DNA of 54,733 nucleotides from an uncultured Actinomycetes bacterium. GTDB lineage: Bacteria; Actinomycetota; Actinomycetes; Mycobacteriales; Nakamurellaceae. This document shows, piece by piece, positions 17,425 to 24,606 of this stretch. The DNA lies in the NCBI GenBank assembly GCA_937926105.1, contig CALANS010000080.1, positions 1 through 54,733 of the forward strand, written 5' to 3'. Position 1 is the first letter of the stretch. Each line of letters opens with the position of its first letter. The position numbers and the translations under genes are program-made. The notes under the pieces were generated by a model. It was not told the origin of the DNA. It was given only the letters and a program-made list of their open reading frames with translations, and did not search any database.

Positions 17425-18000
17425 GTGGTGAGGGAGATGCAAACCGGCTGGCGGTTACCGTTTCAGCCGCGAGTCTTGGAGTATGTCAGCGAGACCGGGC
17501 GGCTCCGGCGCACGATTTACGCACCAGGGTCGTCAGAAGCGTGGAAGCGCACAGACTCCGATGGGCGCCCGCAACTACGCCTCGAGTGGTGGAGCGGAGA
17601 ACTGTGGCTGATCGACCCCGATGACGTGCTGATCAACGTAGACCGCCGAGGTGGCACCAAACTTGGGATCTATGGATTCGACGTTCGCGGCTTAAAGTAT
17701 CACCGGCCGGCCGCCCGCAGCGGCGATTTCAGTCCCGGTCGGCGCGTGGAGCTTGTCAGAGAGCCAGCCAACAAGATCGACCCGAACGCAGTGGCGGTAC
17801 GCGCACTCGGTGCAAGCGCAATAGCCGGGTATGTCAATAAGCAACTTGCCCGCACAGTCGCCCGTCTCCTTGATGGAGGCACCAATCTGTATGCGCTATG
17901 CCTGCGAGGGGCCGCTGCCGGGACTAGTCCACACAAAATCGCTGTCCTTGCGGGGCAACCGGAATTGGTCGCGCACCTGGGACGCAACCTTCGGACCTAA
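17425..18000 (+). CDS. HIRAN-domain protein
   Basis: A 191-residue protein. Residues about 85-165 match a HIRAN domain: the G..YH strand, PGRRVELVREPANKIDPNAV (the highly conserved NP.D.NAV-type loop) and IAGYVNK. HIRAN domains bind DNA 3' ends and occur on repair helicases or alone on mobile elements. The N-terminal part has a strand-rich region with WWSGELWLID. The start is uncertain between GTG 17425 and ATG 17437. Confidence 0.72.
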   Translation: MVREMQTGWRLPFQPRVLEYVSETGRLRRTIYAPGSSEAWKRTDSDGRPQLRLEWWSGELWLIDPDDVLINVDRRGGTKLGIYGFDVRGLKYHRPAARSGDFSPGRRVELVREPANKIDPNAVAVRALGASAIAGYVNKQLARTVARLLDGGTNLYALCLRGAAAGTSPHKIAVLAGQPELVAHLGRNLRT

Positions 18001-18097
18001 CCTGGCGGATAGCGAACAGGATGTCGACCAGTCTATCGTGGGGCGTAAAGCGTCGGGGACTTCGTCACAGCACGTCCACATTTAGGAGAGGTCGCAA

Positions 18098-18460
18098 ATG
18101 ACAGCCCCGCAGAGCCAGTCCTACATGCCCAGCCCTGGAGTTCCCGTTCGGCCGTTCGCGTTTGATGGCGGCGCCGGCACCTACCTCGGGACCGCGATAG
18201 CTGGATTCTTCGTCACCGTGTTCACGCTCGGGATCTGTTATCCGTGGGCGGTGGTGATGCGCTACCGCTGGCGGACCAAGCACACCTACATCAATGGCCA
18301 CCGACTCCGGTTCACCGGCAGCGCCATCGGCCTGTTCGGCAACTGGATCAAGTGGTGGCTGCTGTGCATCATCACCATCGGCGTCTACATCTTCTGGGTG
18401 GTGCCACGCCTGACGAAGTGGATCGTGGAACACCAGGAGTTCGACCCCACCTGGCGCTAG
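18098..18460 (+). CDS. DUF898 (YjgN-like) inner-membrane protein
   Basis: A 120-residue protein with two membrane segments (about 33-55 and 87-107) and the DUF898 pattern: FAFDGGAGTYLGT, LGICYPWAVVMRYRW, HTYINGHRLRFTG. The family has unknown function. AGGAGAGG lies 6-7 bases before the ATG. It ends facing the minus-strand pair at 18457-19121. Confidence 0.8.
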   Translation: MTAPQSQSYMPSPGVPVRPFAFDGGAGTYLGTAIAGFFVTVFTLGICYPWAVVMRYRWRTKHTYINGHRLRFTGSAIGLFGNWIKWWLLCIITIGVYIFWVVPRLTKWIVEHQEFDPTWR

Positions 18461-18726
18461 CCGGCCGGTACCGGGGCAGGGCTGATTCGTCCGTCCGGGT
18501 CGACTCGGTACCTGTCGCCGCCGGTAACGCCGGGCAGCCCGTGCACGGACAGGGCGGGTACATCGACTGGTCGGCCGGCCTGGAGGGCTGCCAGCCACCC
18601 GGCGGCGGGGTTGCGGTGCGACTGGCTGACGGCCGGGTAGCGGGCCGCAGAGCGCCGCAGACGGGCCGTAACGGCGTCCAGGGTGTCCCGGTCCGCCGGG
18701 CCGGTAGTGGTGATGCGCTTGCCCAT
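18457..18726 (-). CDS. Hypothetical phage-type protein
   Basis: An 89-residue protein with no domain I recognise: a basic N-terminal helix, then a Pro/Gly-rich tail that ends with a DGR turn. It follows the terminase-like gene with a one-base stop/start overlap (TGATG), so the two are one operon of phage type. Overlaps the end of the convergent DUF898 gene by 4 bases. Confidence 0.5.
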   Translation of the reverse strand: MGKRITTTGPADRDTLDAVTARLRRSAARYPAVSQSHRNPAAGWLAALQAGRPVDVPALSVHGLPGVTGGDRYRVDPDGRISPAPVPAG

Positions 18727-19121
18727 CAGGCACCGGCCAGCCGGGCAGCCTGCGTCTCGCGCATCCGGTCGCGGTTGTTCCAGCGGGTGCGGGCGGCGCG
18801 GACCTTGGCGGGGTCCTTGCCGGCTCCGGTGGCGGTGTCGCCGACGACGATGCCGGCGAGGACCTTGGGCAGGGTGGCGGCGATTTGGCGGTGCTCGGTC
18901 ACGGCGGGGTGCACGCGCAGTTGACCGGTGGGGGTGACGATCATCTCGCCGTCGGTGCCGATGATGCGCTCGAGGGCGTCCATGCGGTCCACAAGCTGCC
19001 GGGCGGTGTCCAGTAGCGCGATCTCCTTGGCATCGGGCTCGACGCCCTCAGCGGCCATCTCTGCCCGGATCTCCGTCACCATGCGTTCCCCCGGGCTGGC
19101 CGGGGGCCTACGGGCGGTCAT
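18726..19121 (-). CDS. Phage terminase small-subunit-like protein (P27-type)
   Basis: A 131-residue protein. The central pattern LLDTARQLVDRMDALERII, then GMIV-like strand, PTGQLRVHPAVTEHRQ and a helical end resembles the P27 family of small terminases, which recognise phage DNA for packaging. AGGGAGG lies 7 bases before the ATG. No large terminase follows, so this is a remnant or part of a satellite. Alternative: an unrelated phage protein with similar helices. Confidence 0.5.
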   Translation of the reverse strand: MTARRPPASPGERMVTEIRAEMAAEGVEPDAKEIALLDTARQLVDRMDALERIIGTDGEMIVTPTGQLRVHPAVTEHRQIAATLPKVLAGIVVGDTATGAGKDPAKVRAARTRWNNRDRMRETQAARLAGA

Positions 19122-19445
19122 AGCGGGCCTCCCTTCTCGGCGGGATTGTCACGATGTGCATTGCAGCCACCCCGAGCCGCAGCACCGTCCAGCAACCGCG
19201 CACGGAGGGTGGGGGGTGGGGCCAGGGGTTATGTCGTCGGTGTGCTTGGCGGCTGTAGCCGGTCGCGCGTGCTGCGCCCAGTGTGTGGCTGCGTCGTGGC
19301 TCATTGCCCGCGCGGGACGGCGGGCGCGGCGGGGCGGAGTCGGCGGCAGCCAGCCTCGTCGCCAGGTGACGAAGACGCGGCCCGCCGACAGGGGGCGCCG
19401 GTCTCTGCACGCCGCCGGGGCTATTCGAACCAAGGCTGGGTTTCA
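19122..19445. other. Gene-free stretch between phage remnants
   Basis: The open frames here are rich in Arg/Pro and look like artefacts of high GC. No ribosome-binding site or domain was found. Confidence 0.4.
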
Positions 19446-19860
19446 TCAGACCGCCACCGCCACACCCTGACGCACCAGCCGCACCTTGCGCTTATCCGAC
19501 GCCTGAATGCGTACGTCCGCCGCGTCGAACATCGTCTGCAGGATCGGATCTTTCGTCACGATTCGCATGGTCATCTCGCCCGATCCGACCGCAGCATTGG
19601 GCACGATCGACCCCGGACGTCGCGGCGCGAACAGTTCTGGCCCGTGCTCACCGACCAAATAGAATTCGCCAGGATTGACCGGGCCGCCGGCCGCACATAG
19701 ACCCCCGTAGTACTTGGAGAGCGCGTCGGCGGTGGATAATCCAGCTGGCCCAGTCACCGCGCCACCGAGATCCTTTGCGGTAGCCTGAATCTGCACCGGA
19801 TTGCCACCGTACCGCCACCAATAAACAGCGACCTCGGTGTTGAGTTTCGGGCCGACGGAG
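19446..19860 (-). pseudogene. C-terminal fragment of a phage tape-measure protein
   Basis: The readable part contains GGPVNPGEFYLVGEHGPELF and then PRRPGSIVPN, the hallmark end of siphophage tape-measure or minor tail proteins. About 130 residues remain of a protein that is normally many hundreds long. Upstream, the frame runs into sequence that reads better on the plus strand, so the gene is truncated by rearrangement at about 19.73-19.87 kb. Confidence 0.75.
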
Positions 19861-19868
19861 ACGCTGGC

Positions 19869-20045
19869 GAAGAACTCGGCCCGTTGGACGTCACCATCGG
19901 CGACACGACGGACACCGAGGATCTGGCCCGGGCGCAGGCGTTTCGGCTGGCGCTGGACCTGATCGACGCCTACGCGGCGCTCCGTGGTCAATCCGACCAT
20001 GGAGGCCGTCCGCTGTCAGTGCCCGGTGAGACGGTGACGGCATGA
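19869..20045 (+). pseudogene. 3' end of a gene that preceded the second HTH pair
   Basis: The plus-strand frame reads EELGPLDVTIGDTTDTEDLA and on through a helix to PLSVPGETVTA, stopping at 20043-20045 and overlapping the next ATG. Codon use is convincing, but there is no start: the gene abuts the reversed tape-measure fragment. It resembles the end of the frames before 15659, which supports a shared ancestral module. Confidence 0.5.
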
Positions 20046-20048
20046 GCA
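20005..20048 (+). repeat. 44-bp direct repeat, second copy
   Basis: Matches 15622-15665 at 41 of 44 bases, in the same position relative to an HTH gene start. Confidence 0.8.
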
Positions 20049-20254
20049 CTCACGACAAGGCCTGGATGTCGGAGCAGACCGGCAAGACCGTGGACTGGAT
20101 CACTCGGCACCTGGACGAGATCCCGCACCACAAGCTCGGTCAGCCCGTGCGATTCACCGAAGCCGACCTCGCCGCCTACCTGGAACAGACCGCCGTGACG
20201 CCGAACATCATGCGCCACGCCGGCCGGCGGAAACGCGGAGGCTGGGCATCGTGA
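20042..20254 (+). CDS. HTH (excisionase-type) protein of the second module
   Basis: A 70-residue protein: AWMSEQTGKTVDWITRHL, EIPHHKLGQPVRF and ADLAAYLEQT give the helix-turn-helix, wing and last helix of a HTH_17 protein. It starts within the second 44-bp repeat and its stop overlaps the next GTG (GTGA). Confidence 0.68.
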   Translation: MSTHDKAWMSEQTGKTVDWITRHLDEIPHHKLGQPVRFTEADLAAYLEQTAVTPNIMRHAGRRKRGGWAS

Positions 20255-20440
20255 CAACCACCCACGGCTGGCCACGACTGATGGACCGCAAGACGGCCGG
20301 CGAATACCTGCAGGTCTCAGAGTGGGGTGATCCGACAATACCGAGACTCGGGAGACCTACCAGTGACCCTGGTCCGCTCGCCCGAGCGCTTCGACATCCG
20401 CGACCTGGACGCCCTCGCCGACTGGCTGGCGGGACAGTGA
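20251..20440 (+). pseudogene. Second HTH protein of the second module, frameshifted
   Basis: The frame starts LMDRKTAGEYLQVSEW, a clear HTH_17 start, then loses sense. One base removed from the G4 run at 20324-20327 restores VIRQYRDSGDLPVTL through DLDALADWLAGQ to a stop at 20438-20440, a normal 62-residue-size HTH protein. So this copy carries one extra G. It corresponds in place to the intact gene at 15913. Confidence 0.72.
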
Positions 20441-20572
20441 CGCCAGGATCCGCGATCGACGATTTCGTGATCATGGCCAGGAGGACGTGAATCATGGCCG
20501 CTCACCGCTCGGCCTGCGGGACAGTCGACGTAGGGTGCTGAGGTCACCGCTTACATACCTCAAGGAGGCGCG

Positions 20573-20707
20573 TCAGATTGCGGGGGCCTCACCCTTGATG
20601 GAGGTCCTAGTCGATCCTGTGCCCAAGGCGTCAATGGTGTCGCCTAGGTCCATCGCTTTGACAGTGCCGCCGTTTTCTACCTCGAAGGTCACCAAGCCGT
20701 CGGTCAT
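20573..20707 (-). CDS. Possible 44-residue small protein
   Basis: A short frame reading MTDGLVTFEVENGGTVKAMD and ending EAPAI, with GAGG 5 bases before the ATG. It starts about 85 bp downstream of the MazF-like gene on the same strand. Composition is protein-like (alternating polar and hydrophobic residues, little Arg), unlike the shadows around it. No family recognised. Confidence 0.35.
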   Translation of the reverse strand: MTDGLVTFEVENGGTVKAMDLGDTIDALGTGSTRTSIKGEAPAI

Positions 20708-20792
20708 CGAACCTCATGCCCGACGTCGAGGTCGAAGGAATAACCCAAGGGCGGCTCAGCGGCATCATGGTGCTGGCGCGCAGGCCCTTGGA

Positions 20793-21104
20793 TCACAGTT
20801 CGAGAACGAGGCGCAGCGCGGCTTCCACCCTCCGAAGTTCATCGAACGCCAGGTGACCGACGCTATCCCCCAGTCGGGTCGGGTCGACTGCCGCGGTCTG
20901 CTCGACCAGCACACGCGTCGAGCGCCCACCGATCTCGACTTCCGGCCTGAAGCTCGCTGCGCGTGCAGAGGTAGACGTTGGAGCCACCAGCCACGTCGAC
21001 AGCGGCAACTGGTCGGACTGGACGACGACCGCGTACCGGTGGTGGCGCTGTTCGTGTCCGCGCGTGTTGCGAGGGGCACGCAGCCGGTACACCTCACCAC
21101 GCAC
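20793..21104 (-). CDS. MazF/PemK-like toxin (mRNA interferase)
   Basis: A 103-residue protein with the family start RGEVYRL, the RYAVVVQSD strand, VAPTSTS and the VEIGGRSTRVLVEQ strand, then DPTRLGD and a C-terminal helix. MazF toxins cut RNA at short sites when the antitoxin is degraded. Its start overlaps the end of the antitoxin gene by 11 bases, so translation is coupled. Confidence 0.84.
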   Translation of the reverse strand: MRGEVYRLRAPRNTRGHEQRHHRYAVVVQSDQLPLSTWLVAPTSTSARAASFRPEVEIGGRSTRVLVEQTAAVDPTRLGDSVGHLAFDELRRVEAALRLVLEL

Positions 21105-21327
21105 GCAGGCTCTCCATGTCCCGAAGCACTTGCGCAGCCTCGGCGCGGTCCTGCTCGTCCGCGGCGAGGGCTTCGGCTTCGGCTCGAAGTACCCTGCGCG
21201 CGCGCTCGCGAGCCGCGTCGATCAACGCCATTCGCACTGCTGTCGAGACGGGGGTGCCGTCACGAGTTAGCGTTGCCAGGGCCCTTGCCGCATCCTCATC
21301 AGGCCGGAAGGTGATCGTGTCAGCCAT
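21094..21327 (-). CDS. MazE-like antitoxin
   Basis: A 77-residue protein: MADTITFRPDEDAARALATL is a ribbon-helix-helix-like start, followed by a long charged helix rich in Ala/Arg/Glu that would bind the toxin. The ATG at 21327 has no Shine-Dalgarno but TACGCT lies about 8 bases upstream, so a leaderless transcript is likely. Together with the downstream toxin it makes a complete type II module. Confidence 0.75.
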   Translation of the reverse strand: MADTITFRPDEDAARALATLTRDGTPVSTAVRMALIDAARERARRVLRAEAEALAADEQDRAEAAQVLRDMESLRAW

Positions 21328-21485
21328 AGTGACAGCGTAACACGAACTGTAAGACGGCCCCGTTGGCACGAGCGAATGCCCGGGCTCTCGCGTGGTCGCA
21401 ACAACTGATCTTCCAGGGTCGATCCAGCAGAGTGTTGGTCGACAAGAAGGCTGGGCATTACTCCGCACGCGGCGGTTGGAAGATC

Positions 21486-21525
21486 TGTCCGAAATGACGT
21501 TCCCGCGGGAACGTCATTTCGGACA
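21486..21525. repeat. Perfect 40-bp palindrome
   Basis: The left arm TGTCCGAAATGACGTTCCCG is followed without a spacer by its exact reverse complement; the centre is between 21505 and 21506. There is no T run after it, so it is not an ordinary terminator. It stands between the MazEF-like pair and the chromosomal-type genes, so it may be an element boundary, a protein-binding site or a REP-like repeat. Confidence 0.9.
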
Positions 21526-21986
21526 AGCGGCACTCGTATGAGGCGGTGAGTCGGCCGTGGGCTGCTTCGACGACCGGCGACCGTAGGCCAGCGCACCGTC
21601 GGGATCGCGGCCGTCGGGCGCGAACCGCCCGATGTTCCCGCCTCGCCGCCACCGTGCTCGGTACCCGGCCCTGCGGTGGGGGTGGTTTACTGGGGGGCGT
21701 GGGTACCCGGTTGGTCGCGCGGCTGTGGATCGATCTGTGCCGCGTATACGCGGGTACCTGTCTGTCTGACCGCTGAGCATTCCGGGTAGCCCGGGCCGCG
21801 GATTCACCGACGCAACCGCTTCGAGCGGAGATCCTCGCGCACCCCGGGGACAAACCCCACGCTGCCGTCAGCCCTGCCCGCACCATCCTCGATGGGCATC
21901 CGACGGCGCCACGCAGCCAGACCGAAAGACCCTACTGGACCCATCGACCGCCCAGTTCCGCACACCACGAGAACGGAAGAATTGAC
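21526..21986. other. Gene-free 460-bp stretch
   Basis: No supported gene or RNA. The frames are Arg/Pro-rich. It probably holds the right end of the foreign mosaic and the promoter for the gene at 21987. Confidence 0.4.
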
Positions 21987-22289
21987 ATGCCCCTCTTCGT
22001 CCTGCACCACCAGCATGACGCCGACCGCTGCCCTGCCCAGGACCCACAAGCCGCCGCTATGCTGCTGGCACACCTCGCGCCGGATAACGCCAGCAGCTAC
22101 GGCGTGACCATCCAGAGCCATGGCGTCATCGATGGCCAGCACACGCTGTATGCGATCGCCGAGGCCAGCGACCAGGAGGCCCTGCAGCGCTTCGCCGCAC
22201 CGTTCGCGCAGGCCGGGTCGGTCGAGGTGCTGCCCGCGTCATTGTGCGAGGCCGTGGTCGCGCGCGGTGGATGCGCGGTACCGGCCTAG
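21987..22289 (+). CDS. Small ferredoxin-fold-like protein
   Basis: A 100-residue protein starting MPLFVLHHQHDADRCP, with a middle GVIDGQHTLYAIAEA and DQEALQRFAAPFAQAGSVEV, a layout like small alpha-beta 'DUF3303/GYD-like' proteins. GGAAGA lies 8 bases before the ATG. It is 120 bp upstream of the cysteine synthase fusion and is likely co-transcribed. His/Cys near the N-terminus might bind metal. Exact family not certain. Confidence 0.6.
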   Translation: MPLFVLHHQHDADRCPAQDPQAAAMLLAHLAPDNASSYGVTIQSHGVIDGQHTLYAIAEASDQEALQRFAAPFAQAGSVEVLPASLCEAVVARGGCAVPA

Positions 22290-22408
22290 CACGCTTCAGC
22301 CCAACCCCGCCCGCTACCGCACCCCGGACTCGGTTCGCGCCCGCCGCCCGCGACGCGACGGCCGAATCGCTGTCTGCACGCCCGCATTGTGTGATCGAAG
22401 GGATCGCC

Positions 22409-23746
22409 GTGACCAACCAGAGCTTGCGCGTCTACGACTCGACGCTGGATCTATTGCCCACCGTGGACAATCCGACCCCGCTGGTGGAGCTGCGGCACGT
22501 CACCGGCCTTCGCCACGCCCGGGTGTTCGCGAAGCTGGAGTGGTACAACCCGTTCGGGTCCGTCAAGGATCGGGTTGCCGCCAACCTGGTCCGGGACGCG
22601 TTGGAGCGCGGCGAGCATCTGCAGAATCTCGTCGAACCCACCTCGGGCAATACCGGCCTCGGCCTGACGATGGTCGCCAACGCGCACCGCTACGGGTTCT
22701 CGGCCGTCATGTCGAACGCGGTACCGCAAGAAAAGCGCACCGCCCTGCGGATGTTCGGCGCCGACGTCATCGAACTCGACGACGACCTATGTCCCATGCC
22801 CGGCCAGCCCGAAGGGGCGATGCAACGCGCCGGCGAGCTCGGCAACCGGCCCGGCTGGCACGAACTCAACCAGTATGCGAATCGCGCGAACCCCGATGCA
22901 CACTACCGGACCACCGGCCCCGAGATCTGGCGCCAAACCCAGGGCACGGTGACCCACTTCGTCGCATCGCTGGGTACCTGCGGCACGATCACCGGGACCG
23001 GACGGTTCCTCAAGGAGCAGAACCAGGCCGTCAAGGTCATCGGGGTGCACCCCACGGACGGGCACGACATTCCCGGGGTGCGCTCCCGGCGGGCTCTGGC
23101 CGTCACCGAATTCTTCACACCAGACCAGTACGACGACATCATCGAGATCAGCGACGACGACGCTTACCACACCTGCCGACGACTGTTCACCGAGGAGAGT
23201 CTCACGCCGGGCCCCAGCTCCGGTCTGGCCCTGGCCGGCGCTGTTCGTGCCATCCCCGACGAACCCGGCGTCGTCGCCGTGGTGATCTTTCCCGACCAGG
23301 CGTTCAAGTACACCTCCTCGTTCCGCAAGCACCTCCCGGACCTGTTCCCCGACGATTCGGCCGAGGCTGCACCGCGCCCGGCCAACCCGTACGCGATCCA
23401 TCTGGAGCACGCAGTGGCGCTGGCCAAGAGCGGACCGGACTCGGTGGACGTGGCCGAAGCCAAAAGGCTGCTCGACCACGGCGCCATCCTCATCGATGTT
23501 CGCGAGCCGGCGGAGGTCGCCCGGCTGAGCATCGCCGCGAGCATCAAGCTGCCACTGCCACAACTGTCGGACGGCAGCCTGGACGGCGTGCCTGCCAACC
23601 ACGAGAGCCCCATCATGACGATCTGCGCCTCCGGCGTTCGATCCCTCTATGCACAGATGCTGCTCAAGGCCCAGGGATACAGCACCGTAAAGAATGTCAG
23701 CGGCGGAATCGCCGCCTGGGTCGAGGCCGGGCTGCCCACCGCGTAG
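22409..23746 (+). CDS. Cysteine synthase-like PLP enzyme fused to a rhodanese domain
   Basis: A 445-residue protein. Residues 1-320 are a fold-type II PLP enzyme: Lys53 in FGSVKDR binds PLP, EPTSGNTG (76-83) binds substrate, and TGTGRFLKE follows. Residues about 345-445 are a rhodanese domain with DVREP and the active-site loop CASGVRS (Cys406). One protein may thus make cysteine or a thioether and handle sulfane sulfur. The GTG at 22409 is chosen because GAAGGG is 6 bases upstream. No serine acetyltransferase gene is adjacent. It converges with the GntR gene. Confidence 0.85.
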   Translation: MTNQSLRVYDSTLDLLPTVDNPTPLVELRHVTGLRHARVFAKLEWYNPFGSVKDRVAANLVRDALERGEHLQNLVEPTSGNTGLGLTMVANAHRYGFSAVMSNAVPQEKRTALRMFGADVIELDDDLCPMPGQPEGAMQRAGELGNRPGWHELNQYANRANPDAHYRTTGPEIWRQTQGTVTHFVASLGTCGTITGTGRFLKEQNQAVKVIGVHPTDGHDIPGVRSRRALAVTEFFTPDQYDDIIEISDDDAYHTCRRLFTEESLTPGPSSGLALAGAVRAIPDEPGVVAVVIFPDQAFKYTSSFRKHLPDLFPDDSAEAAPRPANPYAIHLEHAVALAKSGPDSVDVAEAKRLLDHGAILIDVREPAEVARLSIAASIKLPLPQLSDGSLDGVPANHESPIMTICASGVRSLYAQMLLKAQGYSTVKNVSGGIAAWVEAGLPTA

Positions 23747-23798
23747 CCCAGCCGGATCGCCGACGCGGGTGGCTTCCACCGCCCCATCCGGTGGTCGA

Positions 23799-24503
23799 TC
23801 AGACCGCGCGGGCCCGGTCCGCGATCGACCCCTCCGCCGCGGCGTGCTTGGCCAGCGGCTCGCTCAACCGGTCCACCGTGTGCTGCCGGTGCTCGGCCAG
23901 CAGCACCAGCAGCCTGACCACGTCCCGCTGCCGGGTGGCCTCCAGGATCTGCGCGTGCTCGGACTGGGCACGCTGCCGGGACGGCTCATTGCCGTGGTAG
24001 ATCGCCCGATACGGATCGGCCATCGCCCACAGCTGGCGCAGGATGCGAATCAGCCGCGGCATGCCGCAGGCCCCCAGCAGCGCGAAGTGAAATCGAGTGT
24101 GCGCCACGTTGACTCCGCCGATGTCCTGCCGGGCGGCCGCCGCCTCCATTTCCGCGTAGGCCGCCGCCATGGTGCGCACGTCGTCGTCGGTCAGCGCCGG
24201 AATCGCCTTGGTCACCGCCTCCGGCTCCAGCAGCGCCCGCAGCCGCTGGATCTCCAACAACTCTTCGATGCTCAGCTCTGCCACGAAGTAGCCACGATGC
24301 GGGGCATGCGAGACCTGGCCCTCGCCCTCCAGGATGCGCAGCGCCTCCCGGATCGGCACCCTGCTCACCCCGAGCTTGTCCGCCAGACTGTCCTGCACGA
24401 TCTGGCTGCCGGGCGGCATTTCCCCCTCGATGATCGCCCGGCGCAGCTCCACCAGCACCGCCTGTTGAGCCGTCGGCGGCCGCTGGAAGACCTTGTCGCT
24501 CAC
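23799..24503 (-). CDS. GntR-family regulator, FadR/FCD subfamily
   Basis: A 234-residue protein: an N-terminal winged helix (LVELRRAIIEGEMPPGSQIV then LADKLGVSRVPIREALRIL) and a C-terminal FCD ligand domain (FHFALLGACGMPRLIRIL, then EHAQILEA and AEHRQHTVDRL), which usually binds metal and a small carboxylic acid. GTG 24503 has AAGGAG 7 bases upstream. It lies 103 bp downstream of the amidohydrolase gene on the same strand, so it is probably the local repressor of the catabolic locus and may bind the palindromes near 25810 and 27206. Confidence 0.9.
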   Translation of the reverse strand: MSDKVFQRPPTAQQAVLVELRRAIIEGEMPPGSQIVQDSLADKLGVSRVPIREALRILEGEGQVSHAPHRGYFVAELSIEELLEIQRLRALLEPEAVTKAIPALTDDDVRTMAAAYAEMEAAAARQDIGGVNVAHTRFHFALLGACGMPRLIRILRQLWAMADPYRAIYHGNEPSRQRAQSEHAQILEATRQRDVVRLLVLLAEHRQHTVDRLSEPLAKHAAAEGSIADRARAV

Positions 24504-24606
24504 CGTGACTCCTTTCCGCGCGGCGCCGGCCCGGCGGTGCGACCGGAATCCGGCGGCCAGGATAGACCCGCACCCGCCGCCCCCGCGCGTTGTTGCGGCA
24601 CCGTCG

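Noticed and set aside
19108..19446. Minus-strand frame between phage remnants
   Set aside because: Pro/Arg-rich, no start signal, no family pattern.
20487..21314. Plus-strand frame of 275 residues
   Set aside because: It runs antisense to the MazEF-like pair and lacks protein-like composition.
22120..24000. Plus-strand 626-residue frame
   Set aside because: Arg-rich shadow of the cysteine synthase fusion and the GntR gene.
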